DNA of 20,484 nt, taken from LMUY01 sp964242215. Its GTDB lineage: Bacteria; Pseudomonadota; Alphaproteobacteria; Acetobacterales; Acetobacteraceae. The notes under the pieces are model-generated. The model was not told where the DNA came from. It saw nothing but the letters and a program-made list of their open reading frames with translations, and searched no databases. Below, piece after piece: positions 1 to 6,618 of the stretch. Where the stretch lies: NCBI GenBank assembly GCA_964242215.1, contig CAXTCJ010000102.1:1-20484 (forward strand), given 5' to 3'. Made by a program: the position numbers and the translations under genes. Numbering within the stretch: the stretch's first letter is position 1; the number at the start of each line of letters is the position of its first letter.

Positions 1-68
1 CGCTGGTGGAGGACTACCCGGGCCCATTCCCGTTCACGCTGGACCCGGACTACCCCGGCAAGTCGTAA
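1..68 (+). CDS. 3' end of an unidentified protein (partial)
   Basis: An open frame enters from the left edge and ends at a TAA at 66-68. It encodes the C-terminal residues LVEDYPGPFPFTLDPDYPGKS. The first two bases belong to a codon cut by the window edge. The codons are GC-ending like the neighbouring genes, and the stop lies only a few bases before the first palindromic repeat, as at several other gene ends here. Too little remains to name a family. That this is a real gene end is an inference from the position and codon use. Confidence 0.45.
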   Translation, partial: LVEDYPGPFPFTLDPDYPGKS

Positions 69-74
69 CTTACC

Positions 75-216
75 TACCCCCTCTCCCCTTGCGGGAGAGG
101 GTCGGGGTGAGGGGTGGCCACACACCAGACGGTGGGAGAGACCTTCGGCCCTCGGCTTCGGACGGAGTTTGGAGCTTACCCCTCACCCCGGCCCTCTCCC
201 TCAAGGGGAGAGGGGG
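75..216. repeat. REP/BIME-like inverted pair 1
   Basis: Two copies of a C/G-rich palindromic unit face each other. Unit A (75-114) has stem CCCTCTCCC at 79-87 and GGGAGAGGG at 93-101 with loop CTTGC, followed by a G-rich tail. Unit B (179-216) is its reverse complement in layout, with a C-rich lead, stem 192-200 and 206-214, and loop TCAAG. The 64 bases between them look unrelated to the spacers of the other pairs, apart from a CACACC-like start. Unit B lies wholly within the 3' end of mnmA. The layout resembles bacterial REP/BIME elements. No RAYT transposase is in the window. Confidence 0.9.
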
Positions 217-1246
217 AAGCGGTGATGAAGCCGCCGCCAATGACGCGGTCAGCGACGTAGAACACGCACGCCTGCCCGGGGGCGGCCAATGCGGGCTCGT
301 CCAGCGTGACCACTCCGTCAGCCGATACGTCGGCACCGTGCAGCGAGTCCCGCGCGCGCAGCTTCACCTCGCACCGTAGCGTCTCGGGCGGGTCGATCAG
401 CCAGTTCACCTCGCGCAGCCGCACCGTGTGGCTGCCGGCGGAGCGCGGGCCGACCACAATGCGGCGGGACGGGGCATCCAGCGCTACCACCACCTGACCG
501 GGCAGGCCCAGCCGCTTGGCCTGCCCCACGGTGAAGCGCCCGACCCCGTCATGCTTTCCGACGACCGCGCCATCCGCGGTGACGATCTCGCCCGGGGCCA
601 TCGCATCGGGCCGCAGCCGGGCGACCGTCGCATCGTAGCGGCCGGAGGGCACGAAGCAGATGTCTTGGCTGTCCGGCTTGGCCGCGACCTCCAGCCCCAA
701 GCGCGCCGCCTCCGCGCGCACGGCAGCCTTGTCCGGCATGCCACCCAGCGGGAACAGCGAGCGGGCCAACTGTGCCCGGGTGGTCGCGAACAGGAACCAG
801 CTCTGGTCGCGCTGAGGGTCGGCGGCGCGGTGCAGCTCCGGGCCGTCCGGGCCGTCGACCCGGCGCACGTAATGCCCGGTCGCCATGGCGTCGCAGCCGA
901 GATCGCCGGCGAGTTGCATCAGATCGGTGAACTTGACCGTCTGGTTGCAGCGAACGCACGGCACCGGGGTCAGTCCGGCGGCATAGCTGTCGGCAAAGTC
1001 CTCGATCACCGCCGAGCGGAAGCGGGCCTCGGCGTCGATCACGTAGTGCGGGATGCCGATGTGGTCGGCGACCCGGCGGGCATCGTGGATATCCTGCCCG
1101 GCGCAGCACGACCCCTTGCGCGCCGACGCGGCGCCATGGTCGTACAGCTGCAGCGTGGCGCCGATCACCTCGTGCCCGGCTTCGTGCAGCAGGGCGGCGG
1201 TGACGCTGCTGTCCACGCCGCCGGACATTGCGGCGAGGACCCGCAT
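176..1246 (-). CDS. mnmA: tRNA-specific 2-thiouridylase MnmA
   Basis: MnmA adenylates and thiolates U34 of the Lys, Glu and Gln tRNAs in the cytoplasm, using sulfur relayed from IscS. The 356-residue product has the PP-loop ATP motif SGGVDSS at residues 8-14. It also has the CVRCN element with the presumed nucleophile Cys100, a TGHYVR motif at 123-128, and the second catalytic cysteine Cys197 in DSQDICF. The length is normal for the family. The start is an ATG three bases after the ferredoxin stop, so it is the last gene of the operon. The family core ends at about GGGFIT; the last residues SPSPLEGEGRGEG are translated repeat unit B, and TAA follows directly. The repeat has therefore replaced or extended the native C-terminus. 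Confidence 0.96.
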   Translation of the reverse strand: MRVLAAMSGGVDSSVTAALLHEAGHEVIGATLQLYDHGAASARKGSCCAGQDIHDARRVADHIGIPHYVIDAEARFRSAVIEDFADSYAAGLTPVPCVRCNQTVKFTDLMQLAGDLGCDAMATGHYVRRVDGPDGPELHRAADPQRDQSWFLFATTRAQLARSLFPLGGMPDKAAVRAEAARLGLEVAAKPDSQDICFVPSGRYDATVARLRPDAMAPGEIVTADGAVVGKHDGVGRFTVGQAKRLGLPGQVVVALDAPSRRIVVGPRSAGSHTVRLREVNWLIDPPETLRCEVKLRARDSLHGADVSADGVVTLDEPALAAPGQACVFYVADRVIGGGFITASPSPLEGEGRGEG

Positions 1247-1249
1247 AGC

Positions 1250-1579
1250 CTAGCCCTGGGCGTTACGGGTCGCGGCGGGCAAGCGCACCACCAACCCGTC
1301 CAGCGCCTCGGTCATCACCAGTTGGCAGCCGAGGCGGGAGGTCTTTTCCAGGCCGAACGCGAGGTCCAGCATGTCTTCCTCGTCCTCGGTGGGCGTCGGC
1401 AGCTTGGCGAACCAGGCCGGGTCGACGATCACGTGGCAGGTGGAGCAGGCGAGCGAGCCTTCGCAGGCGCCCTCGATGTCCACGCCATGCTTGTGCGCCA
1501 CTTCCAGGACGGACAGGCCGAGCGGGGCGCTGACTTCCCGGCGGGTGCCGTCGCGCTCGACAAAGATCATCTTGGGCAT
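1250..1579 (-). CDS. fdx: ISC-type [2Fe-2S] ferredoxin
   Basis: This 109-residue protein is an adrenodoxin-like ferredoxin. Its four cluster ligands are visible: Cys39, Cys45 and Cys48 in CEGSLACSTC, and Cys85 in RLGCQL. The acidic stretch TEDEEDML after the cluster loop is typical of ISC and adrenodoxin ferredoxins. In the ISC pathway it supplies electrons to reduce cysteine-derived sulfur during cluster assembly. It lies 12 bases after the iscS stop and three bases before mnmA, so all three are probably on one transcript. No IscU, IscA, HscA or HscB gene accompanies it here. Specific partners are inferred from context. Confidence 0.94.
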   Translation of the reverse strand: MPKMIFVERDGTRREVSAPLGLSVLEVAHKHGVDIEGACEGSLACSTCHVIVDPAWFAKLPTPTEDEEDMLDLAFGLEKTSRLGCQLVMTEALDGLVVRLPAATRNAQG

Positions 1580-1591
1580 TGCGGTCGGGCC

Positions 1592-2725
1592 TTAAACAAG
1601 TTCGGGAACGGTGGACAGCACCTGTATGGCGACGTCCACATCGTCGGCGGAGGTAAAGCGTCCCAGCCCCACGCGCAAGCTCCGGGCCGCGGCGGCGGCG
1701 CTCAACCCCATGGCGGCGAGCACGTAGGACGGTGCCACCTCGGCCGACGAGCAGGCGGAGCCGGTGGACACGCACAAGTCGGGTGCGGCGCGCATGGCTG
1801 TCAGCGCGTCGGTGTGCGGCAGGGTGACGTTCAGGTTGCCCGGGAGGCGGCGCGTCATCGAGCCGTTCACCCGCAGCCCGGGCAGGCGGTGTCGCAGCCC
1901 GGCCAGCAAGCGATCGCGCAGGCCGCCGATCCGGTCGGCTTCGGTGTCCATTTCCAGCCCGGCGATGCGGCAGGCCTCGCCGAACCCCACCACCAGCGGC
2001 GTCGGCAAGGTACCGGAGCGCAGCCCCCGCTCCTGCCCGCCGCCCGAGAACAGCGGCTGCAAGCGGGCGCGCGGCCGGCGGCGGACATAGAGGGCGCCGA
2101 CACCCTTGGGCCCGTACACCTTGTGGGCACTGAACGACGCAAGGTCGATCCCGGCCACGTCGAACGGCACCTTGCCGAGCGCCTGCGCGGCGTCGGTGTG
2201 GAACAGGGCTCCGGCGGCGTGGGTGATGTCGGCCAAACGGGCGAGATCCTGCAACACGCCGGTCTCGTTGTTGGCGGCCATGACGCTGACCAGCGCGGTT
2301 GGCTCGGCGAGCGCCGCCTGCAACGCCGCCGGGTCGACCAGGCCGTCGGCATCGACCGGGAGGAACACCGGGTCGAACCCTTCGGCACGCAGGTCGGCTG
2401 CGCTCTCCAGCACGCATTTGTGCTCAGTCGCCACGGTCACGACCCGGCGGCGCTCCGAACCCTGGGTGGCGGCGTAGCGGGCAGCGCCCTTGATGGCGAT
2501 GTTGTTGGCCTCGGTCGCACCCGAGGTGAGCACGATTTCCCGCGGCTCAGCGCCGATCAGGGTGGCGATCTGGGCCCTGGCGGTCTCCACGGCGTGCTCG
2601 GCATCCTGTCCCATGGCGTGCTCGGCGCTGTGAGCGTTGCCGAAGCGTTCGGTGAAGAACGGCAGCATCGCGGCCACGACGCGCGGATCGCACGGGGTGG
2701 TCGCCTGGTTGTCGAGGTAGATCAT
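1592..2725 (-). CDS. iscS: Cysteine desulfurase, IscS/NifS type
   Basis: This PLP enzyme converts cysteine to alanine and holds the sulfur as a persulfide for Fe-S assembly and tRNA thiolation. In the 377-residue product the PLP lysine is Lys202 in SAHKVYGPKG, with cofactor-contacting His102 in ATEHK and Asp178 in HTDAAQ. The persulfide-forming cysteine is Cys325 in STGSACSS, on the extended loop typical of group I IscS-like enzymes. The length matches the family. The ATG at 2725 overlaps the TGA of the upstream desulfurase as ATGA, which suggests translational coupling. Being directly followed by fdx and mnmA makes it the likely sulfur donor for MnmA. The symbol is by similarity; NifS would be an alternative name. 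Confidence 0.94.
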   Translation of the reverse strand: MIYLDNQATTPCDPRVVAAMLPFFTERFGNAHSAEHAMGQDAEHAVETARAQIATLIGAEPREIVLTSGATEANNIAIKGAARYAATQGSERRRVVTVATEHKCVLESAADLRAEGFDPVFLPVDADGLVDPAALQAALAEPTALVSVMAANNETGVLQDLARLADITHAAGALFHTDAAQALGKVPFDVAGIDLASFSAHKVYGPKGVGALYVRRRPRARLQPLFSGGGQERGLRSGTLPTPLVVGFGEACRIAGLEMDTEADRIGGLRDRLLAGLRHRLPGLRVNGSMTRRLPGNLNVTLPHTDALTAMRAAPDLCVSTGSACSSAEVAPSYVLAAMGLSAAAAARSLRVGLGRFTSADDVDVAIQVLSTVPELV

Positions 2726-3915
2726 GCTGACACCGGCACCGATATCCCCCTCCCCTTGAGGGAGGGGCTAGGGGAAGGGTGACCCGCGCACGGGGTCGGG
2801 GGCGGCACACCCCTCCCCCCGGCCCCCTTCCTCAAGGGGAGGGGGATGGACAGTCGGCTAGACATGGGGGCGTAGGCTGCTGCGAAGGCTTCGATGTCGG
2901 CTTGGGTCGCGTTCCAAGGGAGAGAGACCCGGATCGCCTCGCCCGCTAATGCGCCTAGTCCCATTGCCTCCAGCACGTGGCTGCGCGCCACCTTGCCAGA
3001 CGAGCAAGCCGCGCCGGCAGACACATGAACGCCGGCCAGGTCCAGCGTGATCAACTGGGTTTGCGCCGCCACGCCGGGCAACGCGATGCATACGGTGTTG
3101 GGTAGCCGGTCCGGACCGCCCAGCACGATCGCGCCGGCTTCAGTGGCAACGTTTTCGATCGCATGCCGCAGGGGTAGCAGATCAGACGCTTCCGCCTCGA
3201 CGGCAGCGGCGAAACCGGCGATCACCGCGACTGGCGGGGTGCCGCCGCGACGCCCGCGCTCCTGCCCGCCGCCGACGATCAGGGCCGGGCCGGCAAAGTC
3301 ACTGGCCAGGATCAACGCGCCGGCACCAGCGGGGCCGCCCAGCTTGTGCGAGGAGATGGCGAGGCTGTCGGCACCCAGCAGGCGCAAGTCGGTTGGAATG
3401 CGACCGGCGGCTTGCACGGCGTCGACATGGAGCCGCGCGCCGAACCGGCGGCAGATCGCGGCGGCTTCGGCCACAGGCTGGATGGTGCCAGTCTCGTTGT
3501 TGGCCAGCATCAAGCACACCAGCGCCGGGCCGCCCTGGAGGGCCGCCTCCAACGCCTGGAGGTCGATCCGGCCGTCGTGATCTACCGGCAGGATCTCCGC
3601 ATCCGGCCTCGCCGCCCGAATTGCGTCGTGTTCCGTGGCGCCGATCAGCAGACGGCGGCCGTGACCGAGGGCGTGGATGGCCAGCGCGTCGGCTTCCGTG
3701 CCGCCGGAGGTGAAGACCACCTCGCCGCCGAACCGCCGGCCGACCGCCTCCCGCGCGTCCTCCAGCACCCGGCGGGCGGCCCGGCCAGAGCCGTGGACGG
3801 AGGACGGGTTGCCCATCGTGTCCAGCGCCTCGAGCAGAGCGGCCCGGGCAGCTGGGCGCAGCGGTTCGGTGGCGTTGGCGTCCAGGTAGGTGGCGTTATT
3901 CCGCGGCCCGGGCAT
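2722..3915 (-). CDS. Divergent cysteine desulfurase (class V aminotransferase) with repeat-encoded tail
   Basis: This is a second NifS/IscS-like PLP enzyme placed directly before iscS. From the ATG at 3915 it has 397 residues. YLDANATEPLRP begins near residue 10, as expected for the family. The PLP lysine is Lys191 in SSHKLGGP, the histidine is in ATEHDA, and the candidate persulfide cysteine is Cys304 in SAGAACSSGK. Longer upstream starts exist but add non-family sequence inside cysE, so 3915 was chosen; it overlaps the cysE end by 20 bases. The conserved fold ends near AYAPMSS. About 43 further residues are encoded by repeat pair 2 and the sequence around it, ending in an ATGA overlap with iscS. 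It may be a NifS paralogue with its own sulfur acceptor; that role is inferred. Confidence 0.9.
   Translation of the reverse strand: MPGPRNNATYLDANATEPLRPAARAALLEALDTMGNPSSVHGSGRAARRVLEDAREAVGRRFGGEVVFTSGGTEADALAIHALGHGRRLLIGATEHDAIRAARPDAEILPVDHDGRIDLQALEAALQGGPALVCLMLANNETGTIQPVAEAAAICRRFGARLHVDAVQAAGRIPTDLRLLGADSLAISSHKLGGPAGAGALILASDFAGPALIVGGGQERGRRGGTPPVAVIAGFAAAVEAEASDLLPLRHAIENVATEAGAIVLGGPDRLPNTVCIALPGVAAQTQLITLDLAGVHVSAGAACSSGKVARSHVLEAMGLGALAGEAIRVSLPWNATQADIEAFAAAYAPMSSRLSIPLPLRKGAGGRGVPPPTPCAGHPSPSPSLKGRGISVPVSA
2746..2846. repeat. REP/BIME-like inverted pair 2, inside a coding frame
   Basis: Unit A has stem CCCCTCCC at 2747-2754 and GGGAGGGG at 2760-2767 with loop CTTGA. Unit B has stem 2824-2831 and 2837-2844 with loop TCAAG and one G-T pair. 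The spacer is short. The pair lies between the conserved end of the upstream desulfurase and the iscS start, yet it has no stop in the frame used. It is therefore translated as part of the desulfurase tail. It is the only pair of the five loci that is wholly internal to an operon. Confidence 0.9.
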
Positions 3916-4600
3916 CGGCGGTCTGCGGGTTGGACGCATGGGAACGCGCCAGGGCGGAAAGCCGGGCTTCCACCGCAAGCAGTTCGGCACGCAAGCCTTC
4001 GATCTGGCACATCATCGGATCGGGGGCGCCATCGCACGGCGTGCCATAGGCGAGGAAACTGGGTGCCGGGACTGGCTTGGTGCGGTCGCGCTCCACCGGG
4101 CGGGCTGGGATGCCGACGACAGTCTGTCCGGGCTGCACGTCCGACACCACGACCGCATTGGCACCGACTCGGGCGCCGTCACCCACCACGATGTCGCCCA
4201 GGATCTTCGCCCCAGCGCCCAGGATCACGTTGCGGCCCACCGTCGGGTGGCGCTTGCCCTTGCTGGTGCTCGCCGTGCCGAGGGTCACCTGATGATACAG
4301 GTAGGCGTCATCCCCCAGGATCGCGGTCTCGCCGATCACCACTCCCATGCCGTGATCGATCACGACCCGGCGGCCGATTTGCGCGCCCGGATGGATCTCG
4401 ATGCCGGTCAGGAAGCGTGCCAGATGGGAGATCCAGCGCCCGAGCAGGTAGAACCTCCGAGTCCATAAGCCATGGGCGAGCCGGTGTAACATGATCGCGT
4501 GCAACCCCGGGTAGCAGAGCACTACCTCCATCCGGGAGCGCGCCGCAGGGTCCCGCTGATGGTAGGCGGTGACTAATTCGCGCAAAAACATGAAGGCCAT
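3896..4600 (-). CDS. cysE: Serine O-acetyltransferase
   Basis: CysE acetylates serine with acetyl-CoA, the first committed step of cysteine synthesis. The 234-residue product is the short EpsC-like form. A helical N-terminus is followed by a left-handed beta-helix of hexapeptide repeats from about residue 68 to 168. The catalytic Asp82-His83 lie in IDHGMGVVIGE, and YHQVTLG and the lysine-containing loop STSKGKRHPT give the CoA/serine site. The tail after about residue 175 is family-variable. It is the first gene of the minus-strand operon and overlaps the next start. A cysteine-making enzyme before two cysteine-consuming desulfurases suggests substrate supply. The ATG at 4600 was chosen; an ATG three codons in is possible. 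Confidence 0.95.
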   Translation of the reverse strand: MAFMFLRELVTAYHQRDPAARSRMEVVLCYPGLHAIMLHRLAHGLWTRRFYLLGRWISHLARFLTGIEIHPGAQIGRRVVIDHGMGVVIGETAILGDDAYLYHQVTLGTASTSKGKRHPTVGRNVILGAGAKILGDIVVGDGARVGANAVVVSDVQPGQTVVGIPARPVERDRTKPVPAPSFLAYGTPCDGAPDPMMCQIEGLRAELLAVEARLSALARSHASNPQTADARAAE

Positions 4601-4865
4601 GCGTCAATTCCGTTATGAAAGCGCGGTCGCACCTCCTATATATCGGCTCGGCACCCAGGTTGAAGGCCGTCTCGGCGGGCATCTTTCTTCGAGCCAAAGC
4701 ATAACCCGGTTCTGGCGGCCGTCGGGAGGCCCGCCCCCTTCGTCGCGTGCGCGACACTATATGTGCGGTCCGCCAGGTAAGGCACTGCCTCGACGGACGT
4801 TGACGCAAATTGAAGCTTTCTCGGTGGCCGTGCCTGGTCAACGGTTCAGGAATCATCGGAACACC
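4601..4865. other. Divergent intergenic region between cysE and the hydrolase
   Basis: These 265 bases carry no supported gene and should hold two promoters facing away from each other. Toward cysE there is a weak TTCAAC, 17-base spacer, TATATA arrangement around 4638-4668, and a separate TATAGT-like box near 4756-4761. Neither is convincing. An AGGAGGT on the minus strand near 4635 has no start codon at a usable distance. It is markedly more AT-rich than the flanking genes, with no palindromic repeat and no clear operator. Confidence 0.5.
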
Positions 4866-5531
4866 ATGCCAGAGGTGATGTTTGCCGGCCCCGACGGCCG
4901 TCTCGAAGGCCGTTACCACCACAGCAAGGAGCCGGGCGCGCCGCTTGCGCTGGTGCTGCATCCGCATCCGATGCACGGCGGCACGATGAACAACCGCATC
5001 ACCTTCACGATGTATCAGTCGTTCCAGAAGCTTGGTTTTTCGGTCATGCGGTTCAACTTCCGCGGTGTTGGCCGCAGCCAGGGCCGCTATGACGGCGGCA
5101 TCGGCGAGATCAGCGACGCTGCGGCGGCGCTGGACTGGATGCAGATGGTGAACCCGTCCTCCAAGGGCCTGTGGATCGCTGGGTACTCGTTCGGCGCGTT
5201 CGTCGGCATGCAGTTGCTGATGCGCCGCCCCGAGATCTCCGGCTGGATCAGCGTATGCCCGCCGGCGAGCCATTACGATTTCGGCTTCCTGGCCCCCTGC
5301 CCCTGCGGCGGCCTACTGATCCACGGCGACTCCGACGAAATGGTGCCCGAGCCGTCCGTCCGTAAACTGGTGGACAAGCTGAACACGCAAAAGGGCGTGA
5401 CGGTGGACTACCGTGTGTACGCCGGTGCCGACCACGTCTTCGCCAACCACGCCGAACAGGTTGGCGAAGCGTTGGAGGACCACGTCGGCATGGTCCAGGC
5501 GCGTAAAGCGATGGCGTTAGCGGCAGACTGA
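4866..5531 (+). CDS. Alpha/beta hydrolase (COG2945-like)
   Basis: This 221-residue cytoplasmic hydrolase has the oxyanion-hole HPHPMHGG at residues 32-39. The nucleophile elbow GYSFG places Ser108. An acid HGDSDEMVP gives Asp157, and GADHVF gives His190, so a complete Ser-Asp-His triad is present. The fold without a lid and the short length match small dienelactone-hydrolase-like or COG2945 proteins, whose substrates are mostly unknown. The frame is open from 4569, but the upstream part lacks family sequence, so the ATG at 4866 was chosen. It is divergent from the cysE-led sulfur operon. Such hydrolases often neighbour cysteine desulfurase clusters in alphaproteobacteria, so a sulfur-related role is possible but unproven. 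Confidence 0.88.
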   Translation: MPEVMFAGPDGRLEGRYHHSKEPGAPLALVLHPHPMHGGTMNNRITFTMYQSFQKLGFSVMRFNFRGVGRSQGRYDGGIGEISDAAAALDWMQMVNPSSKGLWIAGYSFGAFVGMQLLMRRPEISGWISVCPPASHYDFGFLAPCPCGGLLIHGDSDEMVPEPSVRKLVDKLNTQKGVTVDYRVYAGADHVFANHAEQVGEALEDHVGMVQARKAMALAAD

Positions 5532-5533
5532 TA

Positions 5534-5666
5534 CCCTTCTCCCCTACCCTTGAGGGAGGGGGCCGGGGGGAGGGGTGCCACACCTCCAGTTGTTGTTCGC
5601 ATTCTCCGCTCGGGAATAGTGCCGGCGCCCACCCCTCCCCTAGCCCCTCCCTCAAGGGGAGGGGGA
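5534..5666. repeat. REP/BIME-like inverted pair 3 between convergent genes
   Basis: Unit A (5534-5575) starts two bases after the hydrolase TGA, with stem bases 5541-5549 and 5554-5561 and one mismatch. Unit B (5631-5666) has stem CCCCTCCC at 5644-5651 and GGGAGGGG at 5657-5664 with loop TCAAG at 5652-5656. The spacer of about 55 bases is unlike those of the other pairs. It fills the gap between two convergent genes. The loop of unit B supplies the TGA of the potassium channel gene on the minus strand. A role as bidirectional terminator or mRNA 3'-end protector is plausible but not shown. Confidence 0.9.
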
Positions 5667-6602
5667 CAATTCGCCTGGTACTGCTTCCACCTCATCGAAG
5701 AAGCTGTGGTCGATCACCAGGCGGCCTTCGGGCGTGTAGCCAAACATGTCGCGGAAACGCCGGCCGAACAGGATCTCGTCACCGACATAGCTCCAGCGGG
5801 CGTGGATGGTCTGGCTCATCGTCTCATCGAGCCCAGTGACCGTCACCAATAGCTCGGAATCGTCGGAACTCAGCGATTCCGGGGTCGCGCCGTAGAACGG
5901 GCTCGACTCGTCGATGAAGTGCATGGCCGTGAAGGTCAGCGAAAACACCGGCGTGCGCCCGCGCGCCAGCGGCAAATCGTAGAACCGCCGCATCGTGCCG
6001 CCCTCCTTCGTCGTCTCGGTCCGCAGCAGCACCAGGCTGACGGCAGCCTCCAGAATCTGGTTGCGCCGGCTGTTCGATAGCCGGACGGAGAGCGTCGGCT
6101 GCCCATTATAAGGCCCGATCGTGGCCACCTTGCTGAACGTCACCCGCGCCGTCGGACGCGAGAAGCGGGAGAACGTCAGCCCGGTGATAAACGCCGCGAA
6201 CAGCAGCGCGACGATCGTTTCCACCGTCATGACGACGTTTGCGTAGGTGCCCACGGGCGTCAGCACCCCGTAGCCGATGGTGGCCATCGTCTGGATGCTG
6301 AAGAAGAAGGCGTCGGCGAACGACCCCTGCCGGGCATGGTCGATCGAGCCGTTGTGCAGCATGTACAGTCCGGCGAACACCACGTTCGCACCCAGGTAGA
6401 TACAGCACCCGGCTAGAAGGAAAACCGGCCAGCGCATCACCAGGGTGCGGTGGTAAACGTCCGAATACCAGTGAATGCGGTAGCCGAGCCGCAACGGCCC
6501 CTGTTCAGGCCCGCGGGCCACCAGGCGGCTCTGACGCCGGCTGCCCACGGGCAAATTGGGCAGCACGACAGGAGGTCTGCGGCTGCCTCGCCGCCAGTTC
6601 AT
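5652..6602 (-). CDS. Inward-rectifier-type potassium channel (KirBac-like)
   Basis: This 316-residue inner-membrane channel has two transmembrane segments at about residues 57-81 and 119-145. Between them is a pore helix with the potassium selectivity filter TIGYG at 108-112. A cytoplasmic beta-rich domain from about 150 to 310 (RVTFSKVATIGPYNG through RRFRDMFGYTPEG) matches the Kir C-terminal domain. The amphipathic stretch GYRIHWYSDVYHRTL before the first helix resembles the KirBac slide helix. The start chosen is the ATG at 6602, 16 bases after the stop of the upstream NTPase gene. The longer frame reads into that gene and lacks channel sequence. The last residues ELSPSP and the stop come from repeat unit B of pair 3. 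Confidence 0.92.
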   Translation of the reverse strand: MNWRRGSRRPPVVLPNLPVGSRRQSRLVARGPEQGPLRLGYRIHWYSDVYHRTLVMRWPVFLLAGCCIYLGANVVFAGLYMLHNGSIDHARQGSFADAFFFSIQTMATIGYGVLTPVGTYANVVMTVETIVALLFAAFITGLTFSRFSRPTARVTFSKVATIGPYNGQPTLSVRLSNSRRNQILEAAVSLVLLRTETTKEGGTMRRFYDLPLARGRTPVFSLTFTAMHFIDESSPFYGATPESLSSDDSELLVTVTGLDETMSQTIHARWSYVGDEILFGRRFRDMFGYTPEGRLVIDHSFFDEVEAVPGELSPSP

Positions 6603-6618
6603 CCGAGCGTCGGCTCGC

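Noticed and set aside
75..216. Treating the repeat hairpins as factor-independent terminators.
   Set aside because: The stems are strong but no U-run follows on either strand, and one pair lies inside an operon with coupled genes.
428..2782. A 784-residue open frame on the plus strand, opposite mnmA, fdx and iscS.
   Set aside because: It is Gly/His/Gln/Arg-rich with no recognisable domain, and lies antisense to three well-supported genes. In GC-rich DNA the opposite strand of real genes is often open, so it is a shadow.
4629..4642. AGGAGGT on the minus strand as a ribosome site for a short leader peptide or longer CysE.
   Set aside because: No ATG, GTG or TTG lies 5-10 bases downstream of it, and the CysE start at 4600 is too far away.
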